Shown here: positions 60,511 through 64,000 of the stretch, in pieces | Layout of the letters: the number at the start of each line of letters is the position of its first letter | How positions within the stretch are numbered: position 1 is the first letter of the stretch | From: Gavia stellata | Taxonomy: Eukaryota; Chordata; Aves; Gaviiformes; Gaviidae | DNA length: 64,000 nt | Reading direction: 5' to 3' | Assembly (NCBI RefSeq): GCF_030936135.1 | Contig: NC_082612.1 | Coordinates: 17,405,001-17,469,000 of the forward strand | The notes under the pieces: generated by a model | Seen by the model: only the letters and a program-made list of their open reading frames with translations | What the model was told of the DNA's origin: nothing | Databases searched by the model: none | Made by a program: the position numbers and the translations under genes

Positions 60511-63500
60511 CAAAAGCAGTTCATCCAATTAAGGAACTAAAGTCAAATTCTACATGAAAATAAGTTATAAAAGCTAATACCATTAAGACACAAGTGAACT
60601 GGATGAGTTCTCTTAAAGGGAAGGCATTTCATTTTTTACTTCATGTGGATACTAACACACCAACAGTCAGAGATTTCAACAGGTGAATAGGATCTAGCCA
60701 CAGCAAAGAGAAAACTTGAGGCCAGAGACAGATGAGGATGAGCTGGAGACAAATCAGGGGGTGCACACTGCTGCAATCCTTCCATGTTTGTCCATAATAA
60801 TGAAATGGGGACAGCCTATGTGTACCAGTTGGTGATTTGGAAAATCTCCTAGATAAATAGTCTGCAAGTGCAAAATAGACAAAACAGCATTATGGTTATT
60901 TGCTAACAATTTCAGTGTGGCACACTTGCTAATTTACTTACACCTTTAAAAAGGTTTTAGAATGTGTGTGCTATTGTATCGACGGAATGAATTGCACTTG
61001 GTATTATGGCATGAAATGTATTAGCAAACTGAGGCGCTAACATTTGCATGAAAATATAAATTCCCTGTAGTGACACTAGTGAAAACACAAATCGCCAGGT
61101 GCAAAGGGATGTGGTCTGATGAAATTGTCCTTCTGAGCCTGAGACAGGCCAAAGTGCTAAGAGAGAAGATGGGTAACTTGGTCAAGCCACTCTACTGCAG
61201 CGATCCTAAATGGTGTCATTAGAGAGAGCAGGGAAAAAACCATCCTAAGCTTCAGCCAAGAGGTTACATACCACAAATCTGTGATAAGCACTTGCAATGA
61301 GAAATGCTGGCCTGGGGAAAGTCCCTTCTCCCTAATCTTCGGTCAGATGGTCCCAGAAACAGACCAGCATAGACACTGCTCTGTGTTCCACCACTGGCCA
61401 TACACTGATGGATAAGTACTGCAGTCCTGTCATGCTTCCCACTCATAACCTGCCACTGGATTCACTGGGATAGGTATCATGCTTCCTATATTTGGGTGTA
61501 GAGAGACACAGCTGGCATAGAAAACCAGTCAAATGTAAGAACTTACACTCTGCCTATATGGGTGTAGAGAAGCTCCATCATTTAAATTTAAAATTTCCCA
61601 AAATGTCTTTAAGGCAGATTTGACAATGCATCATTATTTGTACAATCTATTAGTATCAGGATAGTGCTCAGGAGCCCTAGGCACAGAACAAGGCCCTCAG
61701 TGCCAGATTCTAACACAGAACAAAAAGCCAGTCCAAGATTTTATTGCTTAGATATAAGAGGAAGAGACAAGACAGGACAATATAAATATGACAGCATCAG
61801 TCTGGATGACAGGCAGCAGTGTCAGCACACTACTAGTTCAACAATTGTCAACTATTCTGTAGACATTGTAGCAAAGGAGAATTTTAATGAGAAAATTTAC
61901 TTCTCAGATAGTTGCACTGTTGTTCCAAAGTAGGGTTTTAGAAGAATTCTTTGTATGATGCAAAATGTGAACAGACTTGCAAAAACTCTCTTCATCAACT
62001 AAGTAGGTAATTTGTTTTGTTTAGGTCTCAACTTTTTTATCAAAACATCTTAATAAATCCATAATGATGTTTTGGACTATTATTACTGTCAAAAAGAAAT
62101 AACATTTTAATCATGTAAAACGAAGGTTGGTGGCTGGCGTAGAGTACTCTGGGCTGTGGGGGTAACCCAAATTGAATTTCCCAGGAGGAACATACTGATG
62201 ATACGCTAACAGCAAAACACTCAAGCAAATTAAGTTCTTAAGCACAAAATTTACCTCCCTTTAAAAGGAAAAAACAAAAAGAGAAACACAGGCTTCTGTT
62301 TGTATATGTGGTAGGTTAGAAAGGATACTTGCGGACAAACATTGAATAGATAGCATTTGGATCCAGCAGGGATCCTTGCATGCTTGTTGACGAACATTCC
62401 AGATGTTGTGGGAGTTCTTTAACCTTTTAAACTCGTACTCATCTGTAATTCTTTTGGGAGAAAGAGAGTCAAGGAGAGGGGTATACTATACATATTTTAT
62501 TTCCTTTTGCTGCAGTTGATAGTGAATGACCCACAGTCTTTAAGACCTGAAGGGATCATTGGATCACATTTGCATTTAGCCTTGATCCAGCAACCGTTAT
62601 GTAGGAAATGCAAAGCTTTGCAATAGCTCTATTAAGACATTTTATTAATGCATCTATTCATTATCACTAACTCACTTGTAGAGTTCTTCCATGGTGGAAT
62701 TTAAATTTCTTGATGTTATATTTGGCTTAAATGGTCATAATGATAGCCTACGTCTGCCGCAGGGATCATTACCACATAGGTGTGGAGAACATTACTAAAC
62801 AACAGTACAATGAAAGAAACTCCCGAGTATTGCGTTCTGCCAGATGCATGAGAGCTATTATACCTTTGTTCCTACTACAGTATTCATAGTTTCCTGTTGC
62901 TTGTCCTGTAAGATTTTGTTTAATGAAAAAAAAACAGTTTTAGGAGGCAATTTCCCATCAGTGATGCAGGAAGCATATTTTTCTTCAGAATATGCACGGT
63001 ACTCAACACAGAAGGGTCCTGCTCTATAAATAAGGCTTTTCTGGCATGACTGCAACAGAAATTGCTATTAGGTGTTGTTTATATTTAACAATTTGTGCAT
63101 AAGATGTCACAAATATGAACCACAGTAAGGAAGAATTGAGAGAGAAAATAACTGCAGGGTGCCTTGGGGAAAGCTTCAGTCAGACAGTGCCATTTCTGAG
63201 CCGAACCTCCAAAAACATGAGAGCTTTCCAAAAGCCCTGGTAACAGGCACCAGTTATCATGGAACAGCCCAGTGGGACTGAAAAATGATGAAGGTTCAGC
63301 ATGAGCCAAGCTCTGAACCCCAGGTTGTGACAAGGGCAGTGTGGGACTGCTCTACTACCCTCCATTAGCTTCATGCAAGGAAGCATTCCCCAGGGACCTC
63401 CTGCATCTTCCTTCCCTGTCTGTAGTTCGAAAGGGAATTGCCATTGACTCTAATGAAGACACATCGCTTTGACATATCTGTTAGAGTTCATTGTTTTGCA

Positions 63501-64000
63501 CCATCATGTGTTGTTTCAAATCAAGCCAGACCAGTCTGCAACCTAAAAGCTCCTGTAAAAAACCTTACCTTCCACTAATATATGAAAATTTAAATATACA
63601 AAAATTCTGGATGCTTCTCTACTTAAATGAAGAGATGGTTTACTACCTCCCTGCAAACGTAGAACAATCAGCAATGAGGCAAGGCTGATACGAATTGAGA
63701 TGGCTTATAGGCAATGATTCAAATTCAAGTAGAATATGTGATATTTCATTTCCTTAGCCTAAACACTGGATATTTTGTATAAATACAAGACTAGTTATCA
63801 AGATCACAAATACGAAGATGGAAAAATCTGGGGTTTAGTAGAGGCAACTCAGAAGGGCCAATTGCAGAGAAAATCCTAACTGTGTTTGCATTTTATTTGA
63901 AATTACTCCAATTATGAGGATGCGGCAACTGTGAACAGTCTACCTTAACAACAGATACCAGGATCAGCTCACAACTATTTACCTAACCCAGTCTCAACCA
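60511..64000. other. Unassigned non-coding DNA
   Basis: No gene or transposon recognised. A short near-direct repeat (CCTATAT..GGGTGTAGAGA) occurs at 61486-61505 and 61553-61570. A CCATTGACTCTAATGAAG string at 63441-63458 resembles the core of the short amniote repeats. Confidence 0.5.

Noticed and set aside
1..64000. CRISPR arrays, tRNA or rRNA genes, bacterial operons
   Set aside because: No regularly spaced repeats, cloverleaf consensus, rRNA words or tightly packed open frames were seen; the sequence is vertebrate in character.

Overview
The window looks like nuclear DNA from a bird; a crocodilian or turtle cannot be fully excluded. It is AT-rich and poor in repeats. Its recognisable transposable elements are almost all CR1-type LINEs, from one fairly long copy to heavily decayed ones, plus old MIR/CORE-SINE-like relics and fragments of short amniote repeats. 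That mix is typical of avian intergenic or intronic sequence. I found no bacterial features, no tRNA or rRNA, no CRISPR array and no intact host protein-coding gene. Most open frames have no recognisable domain and are close to chance length for this base composition.

Layout. 1-4.8 kb: unassigned AT-rich DNA. 4.8-5.2 kb: an isolated CpG-rich, GC-rich block, the best candidate for a promoter or first exon, followed by a very A-rich tract. 5.2-17.3 kb: unassigned DNA with a MIR-like relic (9.8 kb), a CR1 3'-end scrap (11.45 kb) and simple repeats. 17.3-19.3 kb: a minus-strand CR1 with endonuclease, start of reverse transcriptase and 3' end, but with the reverse transcriptase core deleted. 19.3-33.6 kb: mostly unassigned, with a CR1 3'-end relic (26.5 kb) and short palindromic relics. 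33.6-33.9 kb: an ancient plus-strand CR1/L3-like reverse transcriptase fragment. 36-47 kb: MIR-like relics, short amniote repeat relics, a 20-G run and a perfect 12-bp-arm hairpin. 47.5 kb: a plus-strand CR1 3' end. 49.1 kb: a 24-T run. 49.3 and 50.1 kb: a 41-bp direct repeat. 52-53.2 kb: a GC-richer block holding a candidate solo LTR. 57.15-57.9 kb: a stop-poor, frame-shifted stretch that reads like a decayed coding sequence. 60.0-60.5 kb: an ancient CR1/L3-like reverse transcriptase palm/thumb fragment.

No pathway or operon-like arrangement is visible. The active history here is retrotransposition and decay, and any function would be regulatory (the CpG block and possible conserved non-coding segments). 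I did not find a convincing undescribed biological system; the findings are the structures that merit checking.
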